Both the position numbers and the translations under genes were made by a program. From Tolypocladium sp. Sup5 PDA-1 (lineage: Eukaryota; Ascomycota; Sordariomycetes; Hypocreales; Ophiocordycipitaceae), in contig JPHH03000029.1 of assembly GCA_000750105.3 (NCBI GenBank), positions 248,001 to 312,000 of the forward strand: a stretch of DNA of 64,000 nucleotides, read 5' to 3'. The notes under the pieces were generated by a model. The model was not told where the DNA came from. It saw nothing but the letters and a program-made list of their open reading frames with translations, and ran no database searches. Position 1 is the stretch's first letter. Every line of letters starts with the position of its first letter. Shown in pieces: positions 10,759 to 20,815 of the stretch.

Positions 10759-13381
10759 ATGCCAGCTCCATCCACCGGCTCTCTGCTCGCCTTTTCTCTT
10801 CGTTCGGCACAGGCTGCTTCGACCTCTTGTTTCCTTCGACTCCCCCGCCAACTTTTATCACCCCGCCGCGTCCCAGGCTTCCCACCCCACCATCGACGAC
10901 GACAGCGCAGGAGCTTCACGAAGATGGCGGCCAACGACGCGTCCTTTGACAACCTCGTCAAGCAGTTCCAGCACCTGCCATTGATCGACAGGTACCCCAA
11001 CTGCTTCCCCGACATCAACCCGACCGACGTCTACCGATCGCACATCACCAGCATCCTGCACGACATCACGGGCGTCGACCCCAAGGTCATCTATCCCGCC
11101 CTGCAATGGACCGCGACTCTGGACAAGGGGGACCTGATGCTCGCCATCCCGGCTCTTCGCGTCAAGGGCAAGCCTGATGACCTGGGCAAGCAATGGCTGG
11201 ACAAGGTAGGTCTGCCACGATGCTAGTCGACGCTCTGCCCTAACAGGTGATATCCAGTGGCCCGAGTCGCCCCTCGTCGAGAAGCCTGTTCAGAGCGGGC
11301 CGTTTATCCCATTCTTCTTCAAGACCGCACCGCTCACCAAGACCGTCATCCCCATGGCTCTCTCACACCGAACGAATTTCGGCACAAACCGGGCCGTTGG
11401 CCTCAAGGACCAGAACGACCCTTCCAAGGGCCGAAAACGCATGGTTGTCGAATTCTCAAGCCCAAACATTGCAAAGCCCTTCCATGCCGGACACTTGCGA
11501 AGCACAATCATTGGCGGCTTCATCTCCAATCTCTACAGGAGCGCCGGCTGGGACGTCGTCGCCATCAACTACCTGGGCGACTGGGGCAAGCAGTACGGCG
11601 TCCTGGCCTTGGGGTTTGAAAAGTATGGTAACGAAGCGGACCTCGAGCGCGATCCCATCAATCACCTCTTCCATGTCTACGTCAAAATCAGCCGAGACGT
11701 GGCGGACCAGAAGGAGCTAGCCGAAAAGTTAAAGGGCGAAGGCAAAGAAGCCGAGGCGCAGAAGATTCTAGACGACGGGTTAGATGAGCAGGCTCGAAAG
11801 TACTTCAAGAAGATGACGGAGGGCGACGAGCAGGCACTGGCCCTTTGGAAGCGATTCCGTGACTTTAGCATCAAGCGATACAAGGAGACCTATGCCCGCC
11901 TGAACATCCGCTTCGACGAGTACTCGGGAGAGAGCAAGGTTTCCGAGGACGACATGCACAAAGCCGCCGACAAAATGAAGGAGATGGGCTTTGCTGAGGA
12001 GCATGACGGCGCGCTTCTCATTGACTTTGTCAAGAATATCCCGGGCAAAGAAGGCAAGCAGCTCGGCAAAGCCATTTTGCGCAAGAAGGACGGCACGGCT
12101 CTGTAAGGCAAAGCCCGGTTCCCTCTCCCTACTCAATTCTAACCTGGTGCAGCTATCTGACGCGAGACATCTCCGAGCTCCTGAATCGCGACAAGAAGTA
12201 CAACTTCGATAACATGATTTACGTCATTGCTTCAGAGCAGGATCTTCATGTGAAGCAGTTCTTCAAGGTGAGTTGCATCAACCCGACATACCGGCCAAGA
12301 TACTGACATGTGTGAAGGTCGTTGGCATGATGGGACACAAGGAAATTGCTGCCAAGTGCCAGCATATCAACTTTGGACTCGTGCTGGGAATGAGCACCAG
12401 GAAAGGTAAGCCAGATGCCCAAAGATATTCAGTTTACGCAGTGACTGACCGCAATCGGATTTCTAGGCACCGTCAAGTTCCTTGATGTAAGCTTTCCATC
12501 TCTCGTCTTCTCTAGCCCCCACCTCAGCGGACACCCATCTACTTTGGCAGCTTGGGGCAAGCATTCTAAGTCTTATTACAGGATATCCTTCGCGATGTCG
12601 GCGACCACATGCACGATGTTATGAAGAAGAACGAAGACAAGTACCAGCAAGTTGACGACCCAGCCAAGACGGCCGACATTCTCGGTATTTCTTCGTAAGC
12701 AGTCCCCAAAAGCTGTCAAGTATGCCATTAGCTAATTTTTTGTTCAGGGTCATGGTTCAGGATATGTTGGGCAAGCGGTAAGTCCTCATCCGAGATCTCT
12801 CTGAGGGAAGAAGTGATCCGGCTGGTACTGATCGCCGTGTGGACAGAATCAACAACTACAGGTTCGACTTGGATAGGATGACTAGCTTCGAGGGCGATAC
12901 TGGTCCGGTATGTCGCAATTTGGAAGTACGTGTCAAACCGCCCTGCTTACAGACAACAGTATCTCCAGTACGCTCACGCCCGACTCTGCTCCATCACGCG
13001 CAAGGCTGGCCTCAGCGAGCAGGACATTGCCTCGGCAGATCTGTCATTGCTCACCGAGCCCATGGCTCTCAACCTCGTCCGCGTCGTCAGCCAGTGGCCA
13101 GATGTTGTCCAGAACACTCTTAAAACGCTGGAGCCTACTACCATACTCACGTAAGCTTCATAAGCCCAATAGCTGTCGTCTTGGTGTGACTACTGATACT
13201 AACAACTCGCAGCTACCTTTTCAAGATGACTCACACATTGAGCACAAGCTACAGCCATCTCCGGATTGTTGGCAGCGAGCCCGAGGTCATGAAGGCCCGT
13301 ATGGCATTGTACGACTCCACCCGGGTGGTCCTCTACAATGGTATGGTGTTGCTCGGCCTGTCGCCTCTTGACAGGATGTAA
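10759..13381 (+). CDS. Arginyl-tRNA synthetase, probably cytosolic and mitochondrial forms
   Basis: Charges tRNA-Arg with arginine. Ten exons: 10759-11205, 11258-12102, 12153-12267, 12318-12405, 12467-12486, 12582-12694, 12748-12777, 12847-12907, 12960-13150 and 13213-13381; 692 residues, in frame. The class I signature appears as FHAGHLRST (HIGH box, about residue 223), with MSTRKG (KMSKS region) near 494 and a C-terminal DALR-type anticodon domain. Two in-frame starts exist. ATG 10759 adds 55 residues rich in Arg, Ser and Leu and without acidic residues, a typical mitochondrial presequence. ATG 10924 (MAANDASF) sits in a strong context (agATGG) and gives the 637-residue cytosolic form. One gene serving both compartments is therefore likely. 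Exons 5 (20 nt) and 7 (30 nt) are very short. Confidence 0.95.
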
Positions 13382-13912
13382 GGGCGGACGATACCGGTTC
13401 TGAGTGGTACCTCATGAGTCGACTGGGCATGCATGTAGTAGCCGACATTTGCGATGGCGAACAAAATCTTTATAGACTTGATTCCATCGCGTGAAATTGT
13501 CCAAAACAATGCTCCTTTCCCGTGTGTGACTGAGGGAGCTGCAGACCACCTGCTTGTGTAAGCGCCTGTGTTGTCGAGGTCATGTTGCATCAACTCGTAG
13601 CAGCAGGGGTAAAATCATGGGGTCTCACAGCCGTGGATTACGTCTTTGACCACATAAGGTGCTTATCTGGCCTGGCTAGATTCACTGCTGCCCATTTACT
13701 AGCCCTTGTATACAGAACACCAAACTCGTAGCCGAGAAATTCCATCTGCCCTTGCTCCGAGGTCCGCTCAAGGGAGGCGTCACTCCATCTGTAGGTGACA
13801 TGAATGCCTCTCCATGGGACCATCAACTAACCACGCTACTTTTTTTCTTCTCATTTCGTTCAAGGCGGCCTGTTACTTCGGACACACCAACACAGGCGCC
13901 GTCAGGCAGACA
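13382..13912. other. Intergenic between convergent ArgRS and glucoamylase
   Basis: 531 nt between the stop codons of two convergent genes, presumably two 3' UTRs and terminators. No further gene or repeat is seen. Confidence 0.6.
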
Positions 13913-16109
13913 TCAGGACTGCCACCTGTCCGACTGCACAGCAGCGGTGGCACAGGTCTTGGGCACCGTGTACGTGTGGTTGGGGTCACGCTCCCACGTC
14001 GCGGAGCCGTCTGAGTTGACGTTGATGTACTTGTACTCGACGACCTGGCCCGCGGCGAGAGACACGGTGCCCTTCCACAGCGGGTTGCTGGGCGTGTACT
14101 CGGAGGCGTCCAGCGGCACGGCGTTGTTCGTGTTCCAGTTGCCCAGGGCGCCGGTGTTGCCGACGATCTTGATGGTCTGGCCGTAATTTGTCGTCACAAG
14201 CTCCTTGAACGTCACGGCGACGGAGGTGGCCGTCTTGCACGCGCCGGAGGTCGTCGTCGTCGGCGAAGTTGACGCCTTTGCGGTGCTGGTCGTAGGCGGG
14301 ACACCAGTCGTTGGGGTCTGGGACGGCGGGAACGACGTGGCCGTGGCACTCGAGTACGATCCCACCACGGACGTGGCCGAGCATGTACCCGGAATCGAGG
14401 TCGCCTTGCCGTTTGACCAGGACGGGGGCACAATACCGGCGCGGCGGGCGGCGGCCGTCAGGAAAGCAGCGTACGACCAGGTCAGGTCTCTGGCAGAAAG
14501 GGGATGGCCGTCGTCCCTCGAAAACTGCTCTGCCAACGAGCCGTTGGGTGCCGCATACGTGGCGACGATGCTTACGAAACCATCAGCGTACGCAGACACC
14601 GCAGTAACAATGTCCGAGAACGTAGAAGACCCGCTCGAGTACGCCCCCTTTGCCACGCTGGGGACCAAGTCCTGGAAGAAGGCGAGCGAGGTGTCAGTCA
14701 CGGTGATGGAACCGGCTTGCTTCCACACGTAGAGCGCGTCGTAGAGCTGTTCGGCGGCCGCAAGAGTGCTGAGGTACCACGGGTTTCCGTTGAAGTAGAC
14801 GTCCTCGATATACCGGCCGACGGCGACGGCCTTTCCCTTGCCGAGCCCGTTGTTGATCTTGTAGCTGCGGAACGAGTCGACAGTGACCTTGTGGTTTGAG
14901 AGCGCCTTGTCACTGCATGGCTGGAATGTGGCAGCATCACATCCGAGCTTCGTGTCAAAGGCATGGATGGAGCCTAGGATGGTGTTGGCGTCCTTGCCAG
15001 TTCGGCCGTCGTTGACGTTGACTAGTCGCGGCTGTTAGTCTACAGAGTTCAAGCCTAGGCATAAGGAGGTTCGACTTACTGTTGGCATCGAGATATCCGC
15101 TCGAGGACACCCAGAAGCTCTGCAGGAAGCACAAAACCTGAGGCGCAACAGCGGAATATGAACCCCCAGACTTCCCGAGGGCCGTCGCCAAGTTGCTGCC
15201 ATCCACAAGAGCTATGGGGTAACGGTTAGAACGAAGTGAATATACAGGTAAGCTAATAGCGGTGCTTACCCCTGTACTGGCCCAAGGTGGTAAAGAAGGA
15301 ACTGCCATTGATTTCCTCCCACAGGTCAAACCCAGTCTGGTTCCTGGAACACAGTCAGCTCGGCCCGAAGACCTATCCATCTGAGCCGCTCACCAGTACT
15401 GGGCCACATAATTCAAGTCATTTTGGACGACTGGCCAGATGATGGTCGAGGCCGTCGAGGAGTACCCATTCTGGATGAGCCAGTTGGCGTAGGTAATCAT
15501 AGCGACGGCCCGCAACGCAGGTCCATCCCGCTGCGGTCGGCCTACAACTCTCAGCACACGATCCACGCCTGCAACAGGAGTGTTGCTTCAGGATGCTTAC
15601 CCCAAGAGCCGGTGAAGGCGGTCAAGTTGGCTTCGTACTTGGGCTCTCCGAGTCCCTTGCCGTCCGACAGCGATCCAGAAGGGTCAGAGATGCCTTGGAG
15701 CTTCGCCTGGGCTGCGATGTACTCTTCAATATGACGCTGCAAGCCAGCATCGTATTGGTTGACGAATCTGTCGACGATGCTCTTGAATACCAGAGCACTG
15801 TCTCGAGTCCAGGTATAGAAGTCTTGGATCGATCAGCCTCTATCCCAAGCATACACGGCAGTTGGTCTTACAGTCCGGGTTCTCCGTGCTGGGAGACGCA
15901 ATGACGACTCCAGAGAGGGCAGCATTTGCATTACAGCCATCGGCCCCGATGTTGCAGAGCAGCTGCTCCAACGCAATTGGGGTCTCAGTGTCGATGAACG
16001 AGTCGACGGAGCGCTTCAGCAGCGTAGGCTGTCTACCCGCGCCAGCACGTCCGAGGACGGCCTGGACAGCGACGGAGCCGAGCAGCAGGGCAGTCGATAT
16101 GAGATGCAT
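13913..16109 (-). CDS. Secreted glucoamylase, GH15 with CBM20 starch-binding domain
   Basis: Releases glucose from the non-reducing ends of starch and glycogen outside the cell. Six exons (16109-15872, 15822-15601, 15541-15394, 15343-15270, 15211-15080, 15021-13913) give 640 residues, in frame. Residues 1-20 form a signal peptide (MHLISTALLLGSVAVQAVLG). The GH15 domain has DYFYTWTRDSA, GRPQRDGPALRA, DLWEEI (general acid Glu, about 212) and AEQF (catalytic base Glu, about 436) followed by ARDLTWSYAA. A Ser/Thr-rich linker then leads to CBM20 (last ~100 residues). An in-frame ATG 69 nt upstream would put residues before the signal peptide and lies almost on the TATA box, so 16109 is chosen. A GCGGGG (CreA-type) site at 16317-16322 would fit glucose repression. 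The Neurospora counterpart is gla-1. Confidence 0.95.
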
Positions 16110-16183
16110 AATGGGCTGGACCAGAGAAGCTGTGTCGTTGATGGACAGGGCAGACACGTCCTGATCGAGAACCTCCATGGTGA

Positions 16184-16190
16184 CTTATAT
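16184..16190 (-). promoter_or_regulatory. TATA box of the glucoamylase gene
   Basis: On the minus strand the sequence reads ATATAAG, about 75 nt upstream of the chosen ATG. Its position argues against use of the ATG at 16178. Confidence 0.5.
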
Positions 16191-16519
16191 GCTGCTCCCG
16201 TCCAGACTCCGGAGGGAGGCTCGGCTACGCACGTGTGGAGTTCCCCATGGGGCCCCTGACGTCGAACGACGAACGGGCCGATAGCCAGGGCCTGGCCTTG
16301 AAGCGCCGAGAAGCGGGCGGGGTGCAGGGGGGCTAAAGGAAGCTATTCGGCACGGGGGACGGAAGCCAGAGACGGAAGAAGTGAGGGACCGGCTGTGGCT
16401 GTTTGCATGTGTGACTGCGGCTGTTTACGCCGGTTCAGTGCTGCCAATCACAGGCCCGAGAGAACGAAGAGGACCTGGTGCGATGAGGACATGGTCATCT
16501 CAAGCAGGGCTTCGTCTGT

Positions 16520-16573
16520 GATGGAGGCGATGGCGGCGATGGAGATGATGGATGTGATGGATGCGATGGAGGT
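16520..16573. repeat. GATGGN-type hexamer microsatellite
   Basis: About nine imperfect units built on GATGGA/GATGGC/GATGTG. It lies in the glucoamylase upstream region, about 410 nt before the ATG. Confidence 0.6.
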
Positions 16574-18156
16574 TCGGGGGACGCTCGCGGTCAAGCCACC
16601 GAGCACCTACATACAGCGCTATGCCGTCTTGATGACGAGGCTCCGATGTGGGGTAGCCAACTACCGCTCTCCCAAACCCAAGGTGACGCTGCAAGTGGAG
16701 GAGGGCTTGCTCGAGCTTCTCTTTGTCGACTAGTCCGTATTCGTAGTCCGCAGGTCAATACGAGTACTATGATACCGTTTTCTTTGGTTGCCGTAGTATC
16801 TTGCAGTATAGTCCGTACAGGGTGGGTAAGATTAAGACGAATAGTTTCGACCACCGTAAGGATTCATAGTCTGCTATTCGAGGAGACAACGTATAGGGTA
16901 GGCGTCATCGCAGTCCCGGAATGCCATGCAATTAGTCTGTACTACTTGCATCATATCGTCAGCTCCATTCGAGCCTGTGGGCCATCAGCTGGGGATGAGG
17001 GAACCCAGGGAGGCACATAGCCGAGGCAACGAGGTGCATGCTCGCGATGGTGCAAGGTCCACAGAGTCTCGGCCTTGCTGCTTTCTCCAATATCGTGACA
17101 AGGAGTGAGCGCTTCGCAGAGGTCGTCTGCAGCTTTCGGCCTCTCTTGTTGCGGGACTCATGCCGGAAGTCAAACGGTATGGGCAACCATTGCAAGAAAC
17201 AAACTTGTGTGTCGCTCACATAGTCGAGCACGAGTCGGCCCGTTGCACAACATCGCTTACGGCTAAAGCCGAAATATTCACGAGCCGCCAAGAGCTGGTC
17301 GTCCGAGGCAATCATCACAACATCAGAACCGAGTCACCACTCGTCTACCAAGTTGACGGCAAATGAAAGGCCTCGCCAAGCCACGGCCCGAGGGCGTCAT
17401 CGTACATGCAGAACAACAACAGCCTTCCATGAGCCACAGCAGCACCCCATGGAGAAGGGCAAGGGGCAAAAAGGCCCGAAGCCATGCGGGACCTGGAGAA
17501 CAGGCGACATATTAAGCGGGTCGAGTCACTTCGGATGCAGGCTCTGGCAGACCATGCCCGTGATCGACGGTGCAAAACGGCTGGTGCTCCGAGGAGCTGA
17601 CATCGATGTCGGTCCGACAAAAACACCACCCCGGGCAGCGAGCATGCAGGCCCCTGGGTGTCTATATGCAAGAAATGTAGGCGGCCATGGTTTTCCCCAA
17701 CCTCACGGACCGACGATCTCGGAAAAGGGGTTTGGAATATAGCGCCTCCAGTCAGAAGCCGCAACGCTCAAGCCGTCTTGCGACGACGAACGAGGCAGCT
17801 AAAGACCGAGTCCTTCTTGGACCTGTCGATAGGATGATTGACACCATAACAAGTTGATGGCTCCATGCTGTTATCGAGCTGCGCAGCAGTCGACCCTGAC
17901 TCTTCAGAGAAAAGCAGAGGACCGCTGGGCACAGATCCGTGATGTATGGAAGAGAAAGAGGGAAGCAGAAAATTTGGCTGCAGGAAATAAGTAGCTGGTT
18001 GGGCCGTGTCAGTGGGGCGCGCACGTGACGCTAGGCTGGCCTGGTAGTCCATCCTGGTTATGTAATTCCGTCATTGCCTATGGAGCCTCGTGTCTGCCTC
18101 TTTGTTCGCGACAAACACCACTCTTTCACACGCGACGCCATCCACAAGCCGCCAAA

Positions 18157-20196
18157 ATGGACGCCGCGACGATCGAGGAGACCAACCGCATCCGGCTCTC
18201 GCTGGGCATGAAGCCTCTGCCGGTCCCGGGAGCCGGCGCTTCCCAGCAGCCAGAACAGGACTCAGCGTCCGACAGCGAAGGGGAGGCGGCGAGCACCCTG
18301 GAGACTCGGCAGGCTCAAGCCTACGACAACTACAAAAGCCACATGGACGCCGAAGCCGCAAAGAAGCGACGCGATGAAAAGTCCGCTGCCATTCGAAAGG
18401 CCCGCGAAGCTGCCCAGCGGCTTGCAGTTCTGGAAGGGAAGGGACTGGGCGAAGCCAATGACGGTGACGATGTCGACGCCAAGGCGTGGTTGATGGGCCA
18501 GAAGAAGCGACAGAAGAAGATTGACAAGGCCAGAAAGCTGGAGGAGGAGCTAGCTGCGGCAGAGGCTGCGGCGGCTCAGGCCGTTCAGTACACCTCCAAA
18601 GACCTTGCTGGGATCAAAGTTGCCCACGACACATCGGCCTTCCTGGAGGGAGACGAGCAGATCCTCACTCTCAAGGATACAACCATTGGTGAAAACGAGG
18701 AAGAGGGCGACGAGTTGGAGAATATCAACCTTCGAGATCATGAGAAACTCACCGATCGACTCGACCTCAAGAAGAAGGCGCCAGGTTACAACCCCAATGA
18801 CGTTGAAGACGAAGAGCACGGCATTCTGTCGCAATACGACGAGGAGATTCACGGAAAGAAGAGCAAGAAATTCACTCTTGATTCGGATGGGGCTATTGCT
18901 GAGCTGTCGGACATACTGGGCCAACCGACCCAGAAGGCGAACAAACTCCAAAACGTCAGCCTTGACGACATAGTAGTTGGTGAGCATCCGTTTACTCCTC
19001 ACTTACTTTCTCTGTTGACCTCTCAATCTTCAGGTGACGGCCCCGTCTCTTCAGACTATCTGGCGCCTTCTGCGATCAAGGTAAAGAAGCCAAAGAAGAA
19101 GAAGTCGAAGAACACGAGACAAAAGCAGCACGACGAAGACGACATCTTCCCCCTGGAGCCCGTGCAGGCAGACAGCAGTGCCATGGATCTAGACACTAAA
19201 GACAACGCTGTTAGCAACAAACGGAAAGCAACTACCGATGCGTTCGTGGACGACGAGGACCTCCAAGCGTCACTGGCGATCCAGCGAAAGAACGCCCTCA
19301 AAAAGCGCAAGAAGACCCGGCCAGAGGACATTGCAAAGCAACTCAAGGAACAAGCAAACGAGCCCGAAAACGGGGATGGCACTGAAGACGGCGGTCTCGT
19401 CATTGGGGAGATTTCGGAATTTGTCGCCGCTCTTTCGAAGCGCGACGAGGAGGAAGAGCGAAAGCCAAGACGGCAAAGGCCTGAAGCGACTCTGGGAACG
19501 AACGAAATGGAGCGCCCAGAAGCCGATGGAGATCACCCCATGGGCGATGCTGACGAGGTTGGCGGCAACGAGGCACCCATAGCTGACTCGGGCTTGGAAG
19601 CCGCTGGCACAGGCGACAATAAGCTTGAAGAGGAAAAGAACGTCGGCGAAGGCATGGGTACTACCCTCGCCTTGCTCCGAGAGCGAGGTTTGATCGAAGA
19701 GTCGCGTGGAGATAGCTCCTACCAGAGCCACCGAGAGCGCCAGGACTTTTTGAGAAGAAAGCGACAGCTCGAGGAGGAGCTGGACGATAAGGCAAGGCAG
19801 CAACGAGAGCGTGACCGCACGAACGGCAAACTAGAACGCATGTCGCGCGCGGACAGGGAGGAATATGCGCGGCAGCAGAACGCCTGGCGCGACCACCAAC
19901 ACTCGCGGAAGATGGCCGAGCTCATATCGTCCACCTACAAGCCCACCGTCAACATCAAGTACACGGACGAGCACGGCCGACAGCTGGACCAGAAGGAGGC
20001 CTTCAAGCACCTCAGCCACCAGTTCCACGGCAAGGGCAGCGGCAAGGGCAAGACGGAGAAGACGCTCAAGAAGATTGAGGACGAGAAGCGACGCGAGGCA
20101 CATAGTCTGTTCGACGCGAATCAGGGCGGCGGTATGAGCGCGGCCACGACGCAGCAACTGAAGAAGCGCAAGGAGGCGGGCATCCGACTCGGATGA
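18157..20196 (+). CDS. snu66: SART1/Snu66 family U4/U6.U5 tri-snRNP protein
   Basis: Component of the spliceosomal tri-snRNP, needed for pre-mRNA splicing in the nucleus. The N-terminus has the family hallmark, IEETNRIRLSLGMKPLPV near residues 5-22. It is followed by long charged, coiled-coil-rich segments with many Lys/Glu runs. The C-terminal block includes the NIKYTDEHGRQLDQKEAFKH region and ends in an ELKKRKEAGIRLG-like tail, as expected for Snu66. A 54-nt intron is proposed at 18980-19033 (GTGAGC..TTCAG). It is a multiple of three and has no stop, so the gene reads through either way: 661 residues spliced, 679 unspliced. The start at 18157 places the hallmark motif at the N-terminus; the frame is open further upstream but lacks similarity there. 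Confidence 0.93.
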   Translation: MDAATIEETNRIRLSLGMKPLPVPGAGASQQPEQDSASDSEGEAASTLETRQAQAYDNYKSHMDAEAAKKRRDEKSAAIRKAREAAQRLAVLEGKGLGEANDGDDVDAKAWLMGQKKRQKKIDKARKLEEELAAAEAAAAQAVQYTSKDLAGIKVAHDTSAFLEGDEQILTLKDTTIGENEEEGDELENINLRDHEKLTDRLDLKKKAPGYNPNDVEDEEHGILSQYDEEIHGKKSKKFTLDSDGAIAELSDILGQPTQKANKLQNVSLDDIVVGEHPFTPHLLSLLTSQSSGDGPVSSDYLAPSAIKVKKPKKKKSKNTRQKQHDEDDIFPLEPVQADSSAMDLDTKDNAVSNKRKATTDAFVDDEDLQASLAIQRKNALKKRKKTRPEDIAKQLKEQANEPENGDGTEDGGLVIGEISEFVAALSKRDEEEERKPRRQRPEATLGTNEMERPEADGDHPMGDADEVGGNEAPIADSGLEAAGTGDNKLEEEKNVGEGMGTTLALLRERGLIEESRGDSSYQSHRERQDFLRRKRQLEEELDDKARQQRERDRTNGKLERMSRADREEYARQQNAWRDHQHSRKMAELISSTYKPTVNIKYTDEHGRQLDQKEAFKHLSHQFHGKGSGKGKTEKTLKKIEDEKRREAHSLFDANQGGGMSAATTQQLKKRKEAGIRLG

Positions 20197-20815
20197 AGCA
20201 GCTGCAGGTATTCGCCACGGATGGAATGTAATATGTTATCAACAAAAGGTGCATGATACCCTTACTACTACATGCGCTCTTTGTCGTCTTGGTTTTATGT
20301 CCTGCTGACGCCGTTTGTGCTTCTGTCTAGACAAGATACACCACTAGGTTTGTCACGTCTCAATCTTTGGCTCGCCAGCGCGAGTCTTCCTTTGTTTTGT
20401 TGAAGTTTACCTAACGACGGCAACATATAGTTATGTTGTCTGTTTTGCGTTGCCCATTCCGCACGATGCCGTTGCAGATCCTGCCCTGCCACGGATCACA
20501 GTTTGGTGCTTGGTATGGCCTACATGTCATTGTGTGAATGTGATAAGAGGTAAAGACTTGAACGCCCGGAGAGAGGATGCTATCCACGCTCTCACTTACA
20601 CTCTAGTCTGTAATCAAGTCCGAACTCTGAATCTCACGAGGCACCGAATGAAGATGTCATCCAAGCTAGTAGCATACGAAACTGGGAAGTCAAGGTTGGC
20701 CGTAATCGCCTGTACCCAATTGAAACAATCAAACTATTCGCCATTCCATAAAAAGTCCCAATATGTGTATTCGCTCCCTGATCCATTCCCCAAACGCCGT
20801 CTCTATCGCCACAGC
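20197..20815. other. Intergenic between convergent SNU66 and Tag1-like genes
   Basis: 619 nt holding the two 3' UTRs. No gene, repeat or RNA gene is recognised. Confidence 0.6.

Larger units (their letters stand above)
16110..18156. other. Divergent intergenic region, glucoamylase / SNU66
   Basis: 2.05 kb between divergent genes. It holds the glucoamylase promoter (TATA at 16184, GCGGGG at 16317), a GATGGN-rich purine microsatellite at about 16520-16573, two copies of AGTCCGTA (16732, 16810), and CACGTGAC near 18022 before SNU66. Open frames here have no recognisable domain. Confidence 0.55.

Noticed and set aside
16107..16178. Upstream ATG of the glucoamylase (MEVLDQDV)
   Set aside because: It would place 23 residues before the signal peptide and sits only a few bases from the TATA box, so the start at 16109 is preferred.
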